A DNA stretch of 64,000 nt, taken from NCBI RefSeq assembly GCF_014216315.1, contig NZ_CP045702.1, forward strand, positions 186,001-250,000, in the 5' to 3' direction. Positions 16,007-23,799 of this stretch are shown here, piece after piece. A model generated the notes under the pieces. The model ran no database searches. It saw nothing but the letters and a program-made list of their open reading frames with translations, and was not told where the DNA came from. How positions within the stretch are numbered: position 1 is the stretch's first letter; the number at the start of each line of letters is the position of its first letter. A program made the position numbers and the translations under genes. This stretch comes from Streptomyces finlayi (GTDB lineage: Bacteria > Actinomycetota > Actinomycetes > Streptomycetales > Streptomycetaceae).

Positions 16007-17338
16007 ATGCCCTCCGAGAACGAGCCTGGAGGACGAGCCCGTGAACACAGCCTTCCCGAATTGCGCACGCGGCTGGACGACGAGCTGGAAGGCATTGCCA
16101 CGCAGGTGCACGCGCTGGCTGGGGCGAAGGACCGGCTGGAGGGGCTACTCGACGCGGTACTGGCCATCGGCAGCGACCTGGACCTGCCTACCGTCCTCCG
16201 CCGTATCGTGACCACCGCCATGCACCTGGCCCGCGCCCGCTACGGCGCACTCGGCGTTCTTCACGAGTCCGGTGACCACCTGGATCAGTTCATCACCGCC
16301 GGCCTCACGGACGACGAGCGCGCCGCTCTCGGGAATGTGGACTTTCCCCACGGCCGCGGCGTACTCGGTCACTTGATCCGCCACCCCGAGCCGCTGCGCT
16401 TGGACGACATCTCCTCCCACCCGGCATCGGTCGGCTTCCCTCCCGGCCACCCGCCCATGCGCACCCTGCTCGGCGTTGCGATCACGGTGCGTGGCGAGAT
16501 CTACGGCGACCTGTACCTGTCGGAGCGACACGACGGCCGCCCGTTCGACCAGGACGACGAGGAAATCGTGCGTGCGCTCGCCGGAGCCGCCGGGATCGCC
16601 ATCGACAACGCCCGCCTGTTCGGCTTCATGCGTGACAGCGCCGAACAGTTTCAGCGGCTGCTGCTCCCGGTGCTGCCGGACCTGGCCCCCTTCTCGGGCG
16701 CCGCGGTCTACCGGACCGCTGCCGAACCGGCCGGCGTCGGCGGCGACTGGTACGACGCCGTGGTCCTGCCCGACAACGCCTGTGCGGCCGTCGTCGGTGA
16801 CGTGGTGGGCCATGACCTGCATGCCGCCGCCGCCATGGCGCAGGCGCGCAACATGCTCCGGGCACTGCTGTACGACCGCAAGACCCCACCAAGTTCCGTG
16901 CTGACGCAGCTCGACCACACCGTGCACGCCACCACCGATCTGCCGGTCACTACCGCGTGCCTGGCCCGGATCGAACCCGCCGACAAGGGGTGGACGCTCC
17001 ACTGGAGCACCGCCGGCCACCTGCCGCCCCTGGTCCTCACCCCCGACGGCCACGCCGAGTACCTGCACGCCGACCCCGGCATTCCACTCGGCGTCGACCC
17101 GGAAATGCGCCGCCCGGACCACAGCCACCCCCTGCCGGACGGCGCCACCATCCTGTTGTTCACCGACGGCCTCGTCGAACACCCTCACCACCCCATCGAC
17201 GAAGGCCTGGCCACCCTCCGAGACCTGGCAGCCGCCCACGCGACCCTGCCACTGGACAACCTCGTGCGCACACTCGCCGACCAGCACCCCAGCGACGGCC
17301 ACGACGACATGGCCATCCTGGCCTTGCGCACCCCGTAG
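16007..17338 (+). CDS. GAF-PP2C (SpoIIE-type) phosphatase with DosS-like GAF
   Basis: A 443-residue soluble protein. Residues about 50-205 form a GAF domain, and about 225-443 a PP2C/SpoIIE serine phosphatase (metal-site motifs VGGDWYDAVVL and VVGDVVGHD, then ILLFTDGLVE and DDMAILAL). The GAF is strikingly like the first GAF of the DosS-type kinase in this window: both have ARYGALGV/AQYGALGV, GRGVLGHLI/GHGLLGELI and the HPPM segment. His148 aligns with the DosS haem ligand. I infer a haem- or redox-sensing phosphatase, perhaps acting on an anti-sigma antagonist. The ATG at 16007 is the family-like start. A perfect-stem terminator follows. Confidence 0.9.
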   Translation: MPSENEPGGRAREHSLPELRTRLDDELEGIATQVHALAGAKDRLEGLLDAVLAIGSDLDLPTVLRRIVTTAMHLARARYGALGVLHESGDHLDQFITAGLTDDERAALGNVDFPHGRGVLGHLIRHPEPLRLDDISSHPASVGFPPGHPPMRTLLGVAITVRGEIYGDLYLSERHDGRPFDQDDEEIVRALAGAAGIAIDNARLFGFMRDSAEQFQRLLLPVLPDLAPFSGAAVYRTAAEPAGVGGDWYDAVVLPDNACAAVVGDVVGHDLHAAAAMAQARNMLRALLYDRKTPPSSVLTQLDHTVHATTDLPVTTACLARIEPADKGWTLHWSTAGHLPPLVLTPDGHAEYLHADPGIPLGVDPEMRRPDHSHPLPDGATILLFTDGLVEHPHHPIDEGLATLRDLAAAHATLPLDNLVRTLADQHPSDGHDDMAILALRTP

Positions 17339-17350
17339 ACAACCTGTGTC

Positions 17351-17382
17351 CGTGCCCTGCGGCGCAACTGCCGCAGGGCACG
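17351..17382 (+). terminator. Terminator of the GAF-PP2C gene
   Basis: A perfect 13-bp stem (17351-17363 with 17370-17382) and 6-base loop GCAACT, starting 12 bp after the stop codon of the phosphatase gene. Confidence 0.85.
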
Positions 17383-17390
17383 GGCGGGGA

Positions 17391-17404
17391 GGGCCGTTCG
17401 GCCC
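17391..17404. promoter_or_regulatory. Orphan perfect DosR-like box
   Basis: GGGCCGTTCGGCCC, a perfect palindrome, lies between two convergent genes where no annotated promoter is expected. A 26-codon frame with a strong ribosome binding site starts 61 bp downstream (listed next). Confidence 0.7.
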
Positions 17405-17464
17405 CGATCCCTGTCTCAGAGGCCCTTCAGCCCTCCGTCGCACGAGCGCACGCTCGGAGGTGGA

Positions 17465-17545
17465 ATGACTCGCGCACCGGCCTCGAAGAGACACTCGTTC
17501 CTCGACACCAGCACGACCCGCCTTGGACTTCACCTGCCCGCCTGA
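17465..17545 (+). CDS. Possible 26-residue peptide under an orphan stress box
   Basis: The ATG at 17465 follows GGAGG by four bases and opens a 26-residue frame beginning MTRAPASKRHSFLDT and ending HLPA, rich in Arg, Thr and Ser, with no recognised family. It lies 60 bp downstream of a perfect DosR-like palindrome and overlaps the last 16 bp of the convergent dikinase gene. Either it is a real stress-induced micropeptide, or it is the first codons of a gene whose remainder was deleted. I cannot tell which. Only the box, the ribosome binding site and the frame are seen directly. Confidence 0.35.
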   Translation: MTRAPASKRHSFLDTSTTRLGLHLPA

Positions 17546-20232
17546 GCCTCGGTCGCCCGAAGGGCGGCACGCCCGGCTTCGAGCCGGGCGACTGGTACCC
17601 GGAAGGGGGAGCACGACACGTAGTCCAGGCCGGTGTCGTGGAAGAAGTGGACTGACTGCGGGTCTCCCCCGTGCTCCCCGCAGACCCCGATGTTCAGCCC
17701 GGGCCGGGTCGCTCGGCCCTCCGCGACGGCGATCTCGACCAGACGTCCGACCCCTTCACGGTCGATCGTCTCGAACGGGGAGGTCTGGAAGATGCCCTTG
17801 TCGAGGTAGGCCGAGAAGAACGCGGCCTCGACGTCGTCGCGGGAGAAGCCCCAGGTCGTCTGCGTCAGGTCGTTCGTGCCGAGGGAGAAGAACTCCGCGT
17901 CCTCGGCGATGCTGCCCGCGGTGAGGGCCGCCCTGGGCAGCTCGATCATCGTCCCCACCGGGCAGCCCAGCGCGACGCCGGTACCCGCCGAGACCCGCTC
18001 CAGTACACGAGCGACTTCCGCTCGTACCAGTCGGAACTCCTCCACCGCATCGACCAGCGGCACCATGATTTCGGCCTGCGGATCGCCGCCGGCACGCTTG
18101 CGGGCCACCACAGCCTCGGCGACGGCGCGCACCTGCATGGCCACGAGCCCGGGAACAACCAGACCTAGCCGCACACCGCGCAGACCCAGCATGGGGTTCG
18201 CCTCGTGCATCCGGGTGACCGCCGCCAGCAGTTCCGTCTCGTGGAGGTCGGGCTGCCGCCCGAGGGCTTCGTCCCGGGCAACGCGCACCGACAGCTCCGT
18301 CAGGTCGGGCAAGAACTCGTGCAAGGGCGGGTCGAGGAGCCGAATGGTCACGGGCAGCCCGTCCATCGCTTCCAGGATGCCGATGAAGTCCGCGCGCTGC
18401 AGGGGCAGGAGGGCGTTGAGCGCCGCTTCCCTCTCCTCATCGTCGTGTGCCAGGATCATCGCCTCCACCAGGGAGCGGCGGTCGCCGAGGAACATGTGCT
18501 CGGTGCGGCACAGACCGATCCCCTGCGCACCGAACCGCCGGGCGCGGGCGGCGTCCTCCGGCGTGTCGGCGTTCGCCCGCACCTCCATGCGCCGGGCCTC
18601 GTCCGCCTGCCCCATGACCCGGTGCACGTCGCGTACGACTTGCGTCGCCGACTCCCCCGGCGGGTGCCCGCCGTCCTCGAAGTACCGCATCACCGGAGAG
18701 TCCACGAGAGGTACGGCGCCCAGGAACACCAGACCCTCGGACCCGTCGACCGAGACGACATCGCCTTCCCGTACGGTGACCGAGGGCGTCGAGAAGCTCC
18801 GCCCCTGAGGATCGACGGTGAGCTCCCCGGCCCCGCACACACAGACCTTGCCCATCCCCCGGGCGACAACGGCCGCGTGGCTCGTCTTGCCTCCCCGGCT
18901 GGTGAGCACGGCTTCCGCGGCGATCATGCCGGGCAGGTCGTCCGGTGTCGTCTCCTGCCGTACGAGGACGACCTTCTCCCCTTCGGCGGACCGGCGGACC
19001 GCTTCGGCGGAGTCGAACACGACCGCGCCCACGGCGGCCCCGGGTGAGGCGGGGATGCCCCGGGCCAGCACCTCTCGCGTGCCGGAGCTGTCGAAGCGGG
19101 GGAACATCAGCCGCGCCAGTCCTTCACCGTCGACCCGCGCCAGCCCTTCCTGCGGGGTGATCAGGCCCTCATCGACCAGTTGTCCGGCGATGGCGAAGGC
19201 GGCCTGGGACGTGCGCTTGCCGACACGGGTCTGCAGCATCCACAGGGTGGCGCGTTCGATGGTGAACTCGATGTCGCAGAGATCCCGGTAGTGCGCCTCC
19301 AACTGCGCCATGCAGTCGCGCAGCCGGGCGAAGGAGGCGGGGTCAAGGTGTTCCAGCTCCTGAAGGGGCACGGTGTCGCGGATGCCGGCGACGACGTCCT
19401 CGCCCTGGGCGTTCGGCAGGTAGTCGCCGTAGATGCCGGGCTGCCCGGTGGCAGGGTCGCGGGTGAATGCCACGCCGCTGCCCGAGTCCGGGCCGAGGTT
19501 GCCGAACACCATGGCCTGGATGTTGACAGCCGTGCCCAGATCGTCCGCGATGTGCTCGCGACGCCGGTAGATGCGCGCCCGTTCGCCGTTCCACGAGGTG
19601 AAGACGGCGAGCGTGGCCCGTCGGAGCTGCTCGGCGGGGTCTTGGGGGAACGCCTCCCCCGTTTCCTCCAGGATCAGATCCTGGTACATCTGGACGAGCC
19701 TGATCAGGTCACAGGTGTCGAGCTGGGTGTCGTCGTCGGCGTGGTGCTGCTTCTTGATCCCGGCCAGGACGCTCTCGAAACGTGCACTGTCGACGCCCAT
19801 GACCGTACTGCCGAACATCTGCACGAGACGGCGGTACGAGTCCCAGGCGAACCGTTCCCGCCCCAGGGCCTTCGCCAGTCCGAGGACGGACAGGTCGTTG
19901 AGACCGATGTCGAGGATGGTCTCCATCATGCCTGGCATGGAGAACCGGGCGCCGGATCGGACCGAGACCAGCAGGGGGGCGTCCACCTGGCCGAGCCGTC
20001 GCCCCGCCGCACGTTCCATGACGGCAAGGTGCTCGCTGACCTGGCGCTCCAGCTCCGGCGGAGGCTCTCCGGTCGCCAGGAAGACCCGGCAGGCCTCGGT
20101 GGTGACCGTGAAGCCAGGTGGTACGGGAAGGCCCATGCGCGCCATCTCGGCGAGGTTGGCCCCCTTGCCGCCCAGGAGGCCGGCCATGTCCCGGCCGCCC
20201 TCGTGGAAGTTGTATACGTACTTCCCGTCCAT
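17530..20232 (-). CDS. ppdK: Pyruvate, phosphate dikinase
   Basis: A 900-residue pyruvate phosphate dikinase, reversibly converting ATP + phosphate + pyruvate to AMP + PPi + phosphoenolpyruvate. The ATP-grasp N-terminus has KGANLAEMARMGLPVPPGFT and MPGMMETILDIGLN. The swivelling domain has the phospho-His motif TSRGGKTSHAAVVARGMGK. The C-terminal barrel has the GVCGEHGGDP active-site cysteine loop. The frame extends to a GTG at 20298, but the ATG at 20232 (MDGKYVYNFHEGG) is the family start and leaves tandem DosR-like boxes 95-128 bp upstream. PPi-linked energy saving fits a low-oxygen programme, and an equivalent gene lies in the S. coelicolor OsdR region. Confidence 0.95.
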   Translation of the reverse strand: MDGKYVYNFHEGGRDMAGLLGGKGANLAEMARMGLPVPPGFTVTTEACRVFLATGEPPPELERQVSEHLAVMERAAGRRLGQVDAPLLVSVRSGARFSMPGMMETILDIGLNDLSVLGLAKALGRERFAWDSYRRLVQMFGSTVMGVDSARFESVLAGIKKQHHADDDTQLDTCDLIRLVQMYQDLILEETGEAFPQDPAEQLRRATLAVFTSWNGERARIYRRREHIADDLGTAVNIQAMVFGNLGPDSGSGVAFTRDPATGQPGIYGDYLPNAQGEDVVAGIRDTVPLQELEHLDPASFARLRDCMAQLEAHYRDLCDIEFTIERATLWMLQTRVGKRTSQAAFAIAGQLVDEGLITPQEGLARVDGEGLARLMFPRFDSSGTREVLARGIPASPGAAVGAVVFDSAEAVRRSAEGEKVVLVRQETTPDDLPGMIAAEAVLTSRGGKTSHAAVVARGMGKVCVCGAGELTVDPQGRSFSTPSVTVREGDVVSVDGSEGLVFLGAVPLVDSPVMRYFEDGGHPPGESATQVVRDVHRVMGQADEARRMEVRANADTPEDAARARRFGAQGIGLCRTEHMFLGDRRSLVEAMILAHDDEEREAALNALLPLQRADFIGILEAMDGLPVTIRLLDPPLHEFLPDLTELSVRVARDEALGRQPDLHETELLAAVTRMHEANPMLGLRGVRLGLVVPGLVAMQVRAVAEAVVARKRAGGDPQAEIMVPLVDAVEEFRLVRAEVARVLERVSAGTGVALGCPVGTMIELPRAALTAGSIAEDAEFFSLGTNDLTQTTWGFSRDDVEAAFFSAYLDKGIFQTSPFETIDREGVGRLVEIAVAEGRATRPGLNIGVCGEHGGDPQSVHFFHDTGLDYVSCSPFRVPVARLEAGRAALRATEAQAGR

Positions 20233-20326
20233 AACGGCACGCCCGTCCTTCGGTATCGGCCGGGATTTCCCGACGTCTAGCGGGTCTCCCGTCTTCACAC
20301 TGGACGACTCCCACAGTGAGCAGGAG

Positions 20327-20360
20327 GGGCCGATGGGCCCGGAGCGGGACCAAGGGGCCC
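20327..20360. promoter_or_regulatory. Tandem DosR-like boxes upstream of ppdK
   Basis: GGGCCGATGGGCCC at 20327-20340 and GGGACCAAGGGGCCC (one extra base) at 20346-20360, about 20 bp apart centre to centre. Confidence 0.65.
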
Positions 20361-20560
20361 TCTCGGGGGAAGCAGGCCGGGTCCGCCCGTCGGCGTCGGG
20401 GTGTCCTCATGTCCCGAGGCCGGATCAGGACGGCGAGCAGAGGTGGCCTCGGCTGACAGCCTGGCGGGAACGGTCGCCGGACCAGCAGACGACGGCGTCG
20501 GCACGTCCCCGCACGACCGGCGGCACCGGCCAGGAGCCGGATCTGTCGCACGTACGGGGC

Positions 20561-20600
20561 GGCGCGAACATGTCGGCGGCGCGAACATGTCGGCGGCGCG
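20561..20600. repeat. 17-bp tandem repeat, about 2.3 copies
   Basis: The unit GGCGCGAACATGTCGGC occurs at 20561-20577 and again at 20578-20594, followed by the first six bases of a third copy. Each unit contains the palindrome ACATGT. It is intergenic and its function is unknown. Confidence 0.8.
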
Positions 20601-20744
20601 TGCGTAGGTCTCGCGTACGTCGAGCCTGAGCCTGCCCTCTGTCGACCGCGTGGTCCGTAGTCCCGCCCAAAGCCCCCACCAGGGCCATGCAGACCCGCGA
20701 CGTGCTGAGCTGTGCGCAACCCCGGAATCCGACCATGCCCCAGA

Positions 20745-20758
20745 GGTCCGTTCGGCCC
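20745..20758. promoter_or_regulatory. DosR-like box upstream of the split-barrel gene
   Basis: GGTCCGTTCGGCCC, 82-95 bp upstream of the start codon at 20840. One arm is perfect and the other is shortened. Confidence 0.6.
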
Positions 20759-20839
20759 TATTCCGACTGCGGGTTCCAAGGGAAGCTGGCCTCAGGCAGC
20801 TCAGAACACGACGACCAAGCCGGAGCAGAGGCGGGCACG

Positions 20840-21304
20840 ATGAAGAACGAAGCCAGGCGACGAGGGGCGGGTGACCTCCGAGGTGCAGTGGCGCCCCGGC
20901 ATCTTGCACAGCTCGACCGAGCCGAGGCGCTCCGCCTGCTCGGCACTGTCTCCTTGGGGCGCATCGTTTTCACGCAACACGCCCTGCCGGCCATCCGCCC
21001 GGTCAACCACGTCATGGACGGCGACGACATCATCGTCCAGTTGCACGACGGCGCCACACTCGCCTCCATCGTGGCGCCCACTCACGCGGCAGGTGTCGTG
21101 GTCGCCTATGAGGCGGACGTCATCGATCCCGAAACCCATCTCGGCTGGAGCGTGGTGGTGACCGGTTACGCCCACCGGGTCACCGATGGCGACGAGCTCG
21201 CGAGCTTCTCCGCCCGTCTGCGCCCGTGGGTGCAACGCCCGGCCGTGAACGCCGCCCTGCGCATCCGGCCCGATCTGATCACAGGCTTGCAGCTCACCGT
21301 CTAG
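20840..21304 (+). CDS. Pyridoxamine 5'-phosphate oxidase-like flavin split-barrel protein
   Basis: A 154-residue protein starting MKNEARRRGAGDLRG. It matches the pyridoxamine 5'-phosphate oxidase-like split-barrel family: the segment LLGTVSLGRIVFTQHALPAI-RPVNHVMDGDDIIV corresponds to the FMN/F420-binding strand-turn, followed by ASIVAPTHAAGVVVAYEAD and GWSVVVTGYAHRV. Such proteins bind flavin or deazaflavin and reduce varied substrates, so the substrate here is unknown. Relatives occur in actinobacterial DosR-type regulons. The ATG at 20840 is the first sensible start. A DosR-like box lies 82 bp upstream. Confidence 0.85.
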   Translation: MKNEARRRGAGDLRGAVAPRHLAQLDRAEALRLLGTVSLGRIVFTQHALPAIRPVNHVMDGDDIIVQLHDGATLASIVAPTHAAGVVVAYEADVIDPETHLGWSVVVTGYAHRVTDGDELASFSARLRPWVQRPAVNAALRIRPDLITGLQLTV

Positions 21305-21354
21305 CTTCTGTGCACGGAGGTGGGTGACAGTGATCACGGCTGGGTGATCTTGAA

Positions 21355-21545
21355 CGAGTGAGGGCCTTCCGGGTTCGGTGTGGATTACGACATCTACGCC
21401 GAACGACCACAAGGCCCTCGTACCCCACCGTAATGCACCCCTGGCCAAGACCGGCCGCCCGCGCCTGGCCCGCTGTGTGGTCAAGGACGGCTGGCCGCCG
21501 CGGCGGGCCGCCGACGGAGAGCGTCCCCGACGCACCAGCTCGTCT
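21355..21545 (+). mobile_element. IS481-family transposase remnant
   Basis: A short frame from about 21420 reads VPHRNAPLAKTGRPRLARCV, then VKDGWPPRRAAD, which is the N-terminus of IS481-family transposases, and then runs into unrelated sequence. The start codon is GTA rather than a valid start, and the DDE catalytic domain is gone. The preceding segment has inverted arms (AGGGCCTT and AAGGCCCT, GTTCGG and CCGAAC) typical of the element's left part. It ends at the kinase stop codon. Confidence 0.7.
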
Positions 21546-21549
21546 CGAC

Positions 21550-23265
21550 TCAGCCGATTCCGAGCGGTGCCCGCCACACAAGTCGGCTGCCGCCCTCGTC
21601 CGGGCGCTCGACCTTCAGGGTGCCGTCCACGCTGCTGGCCCGTTCCTCAAGATTGTTCAGACCGCTTCGCCTACCGCCGGCCGGGATGCCCCTGCCGTTG
21701 TCCGACACGATGAGGACGACCTCGTCGGAGGTGGCCTGCAACGCGACCTCGACCCGGGTGGCATGCGCATGGCGAGCGGCGTTACTCAGCATTTCGGTGA
21801 GCGCCGCCATGACGTGATCGGCTACCTGCGGTGCAACGTCCGTGTCGAGCAGGCCCTCCATGCTCAGGCGGGGTGGGAACCCGAGCGTCGTCGCCATCTC
21901 GCCCACCGCGCGTGCCACGCGGGCACGCAGGCTCGGTCCCGCGTCCTCTTCCCGGGCCCGCAGACCGAAAATCGTCGAGCGGATGATCTTGATCGTCTCG
22001 TCCAGGTCACCGACCGCACGCGAGACACGTTCGGCGGCGCCCTCGTGCTGCACGAGCCGGGCCGCGCTCTGCAGAGTCATACCGGTGGCGAACAACCGCT
22101 GGATAGCCAGGTCATGCAGATCACGGGCGATCCGGTCCCGGTCCTCAAGGAGCGCGAGCTGCTCCGCGTCGTTCCGGCGCTCAGCCAGCTCCAGACCGAG
22201 CGCGGCCTGGCCCGCGAAAGCCAGCAGCGGTTCCAGTTCCGCTTCGGTGAAAACCGCCTCGCCCAGTTGCCTGGCCAGGAGCAGAACACCCCGCGCGTCT
22301 TTTGCCGTGATTCCCAAAGGCACGGCCACCGCCGGCCCCAGGCCCTCGAAACGGCGAGGCCCGGCGGTATAGCGGTCGTCTTCCGCCAGAGCGGCTGTCG
22401 AGAAGGGCGCGCCTCCTACGTGGGCAGCGCCGGACAGAGTGCCCTCGACCGGGACCACCAGCCCACGTCGGGTTTCACCGCACGCACCGATGGCCAGCTC
22501 GACGACCAGGTCGTCCGTCCCGGCAACAGGCACGGACACGTCGGCGAGCGCTGCTCCCGTTATCTCCTGAGCGCGGCGGGCAATCAGCTCCAGAACCTCC
22601 AGGCGCGGGCTGCCGGAGAGCAGGCTGTTGGTGACTTCCGCGCTTGCCCGCAACCAGCGCTGCTGACGCTGCGACGCCTCGTAGAGCCGGGCGTTGTCGA
22701 TGGCCACACCAGCCGCCACCGACAAGGTGGAGATCACCGATTCGTCCTCGGCGTCGAAATCCTGACCGCCGCGCTTGTCGGTCAGGTAAAGATTGCCGAA
22801 AACCTCGTCGCGTACCCGGATGGGCACACCCAGGAACGTACTCATCGGAGGGTGATGAGCGGGGAAACCGTACGATGCCTCGTGAGCGCCCAGCTCGGTC
22901 AGGCGCAGCGGCTCCGGGTTGCGGATGAGCTCACCCAACAGGCCGTGCCCCGCGGGCAGAGGGCCGATCTTCTCGATCTCCTCCTCCGTCAGCCCGACGA
23001 CGAGGAACTGCGACAGGGTCCGGCCGTCCGGACCGATCACTCCCAGGGCGCCGTACTGGGCGTCAACCAGGAGAGCCGCAGCTTCCACGATGCGGCGCAG
23101 CACCTGGGACAAGTCAAGCTCGCGACCCACCGAGACAACGGCCTCCAGGAGACTGTGTACACGGTCCCTCGTGCCTCGAGCCGCGTTGATACGCGCCTGG
23201 AGTTCCTCCAGCAGCTCATCGAGCCGCATCTGAGGCATCCGCGACAACGGCTCTTCCACGCCCAC
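21550..23265 (-). CDS. osdK: DosS/DevS-like sensor histidine kinase with two GAF domains
   Basis: A 571-residue cytoplasmic kinase laid out like mycobacterial DosS: GAF-A about 38-185, GAF-B about 205-350, a HisKA_3 dimerisation helix with the phosphorylated His in DRDRIARDLHDLAIQRLF, and an HATPase (EMLSNAARHAHAT, VSDNGRGIPAGG). His138, in HHPPM of GAF-A, aligns with the DosS haem ligand His149, so O2/NO/CO sensing is likely. The GTG start at 23265, six bases after GGAGGAG, is chosen over an upstream GTG at 23286. It probably phosphorylates the response regulator encoded at 13667-14398, although the two genes are 7 kb apart. Confidence 0.93.
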   Translation of the reverse strand: MGVEEPLSRMPQMRLDELLEELQARINAARGTRDRVHSLLEAVVSVGRELDLSQVLRRIVEAAALLVDAQYGALGVIGPDGRTLSQFLVVGLTEEEIEKIGPLPAGHGLLGELIRNPEPLRLTELGAHEASYGFPAHHPPMSTFLGVPIRVRDEVFGNLYLTDKRGGQDFDAEDESVISTLSVAAGVAIDNARLYEASQRQQRWLRASAEVTNSLLSGSPRLEVLELIARRAQEITGAALADVSVPVAGTDDLVVELAIGACGETRRGLVVPVEGTLSGAAHVGGAPFSTAALAEDDRYTAGPRRFEGLGPAVAVPLGITAKDARGVLLLARQLGEAVFTEAELEPLLAFAGQAALGLELAERRNDAEQLALLEDRDRIARDLHDLAIQRLFATGMTLQSAARLVQHEGAAERVSRAVGDLDETIKIIRSTIFGLRAREEDAGPSLRARVARAVGEMATTLGFPPRLSMEGLLDTDVAPQVADHVMAALTEMLSNAARHAHATRVEVALQATSDEVVLIVSDNGRGIPAGGRRSGLNNLEERASSVDGTLKVERPDEGGSRLVWRAPLGIG

Positions 23266-23399
23266 TGGATCTCCTCCGTCGATCACCCGCTCCGAACAGA
23301 CAGCCTATCGGCTGTGCGGGGGCCGAGGGGTCGCTCAAGCGGCCGGCGCCCAGGCCGACGAGGGAGGCCTTGCGCAATGCCACCGCTCTGGCGACTGCC

Positions 23400-23684
23400 G
23401 AACAGAAGATCGCCCTGACCGGCCAGCACACCTTGCGCGTTCCCGCCTTCAGGTGCCGGCCCGGCGTCTTCCCTGGTTCGGAAGCGGCAGGCGGCCTCGA
23501 TGACCACGTCCACGACCACGTCCACACCGAGGCCCCCCCGGCGCAGGTCGGCCGGATCGCGCTCGGACGTGACGGCTATGCGGTGCCCGGCCACCGTAAT
23601 GGATTCCTCGTCGTAGTCGACGGTGCGCCCCAGACGACCGTAGGCGGAGTCGTAGGTGAGCGGATGGGCCAGCTCAAGGTGCCG
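23400..23684 (-). pseudogene. Glyceraldehyde-3-phosphate dehydrogenase remnant
   Basis: On the - strand, one frame reads ELAHPLTYDSAYGRLGRTVD, then ITVAGHRIAVTSERDPADL and GVDVVVDVVIEAACRFRTRE, which is the N-terminal NAD domain of type I GAPDH. The match then shifts frame near 23460 and continues as RHLKAGTRKV. The start, the catalytic cysteine motif (SCTTN) and the whole C-terminal half are absent, so the gene is dead. It lies directly downstream of a DosR-like box pair and upstream of the DosS-like kinase, so the box may once have driven it. Confidence 0.7.
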
Positions 23685-23703
23685 GGCGGCCCAGCCCGAT
23701 TGC

Positions 23704-23738
23704 GGGCCGAACGGCCCGCCACAGGGGTCCTGACCGGT
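23704..23738. promoter_or_regulatory. Tandem DosR-like boxes between two pseudogenes
   Basis: GGGCCGAACGGCCC, a perfect palindrome, at 23704-23717 and a weaker GGGTCCTGACCGGT at 23725-23738, 21 bp apart centre to centre. They lie between the GAPDH remnant (- strand) and the broken alcohol dehydrogenase (+ strand). Confidence 0.65.
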
Positions 23739-23799
23739 TCTGTCGCCTTCCCGCGACTCGCACCACGCTGGAATCAACGAAGAACAGGGGGAGCGGACG

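Larger units (their letters stand above)
20233..20839. other. Divergent intergenic region, ppdK / split-barrel gene
   Basis: This 607-bp gap holds two sets of DosR-like boxes (at the ppdK side and at 20745-20758) and a short tandem repeat, all listed separately. The frames across it have no family signature. Confidence 0.6.
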
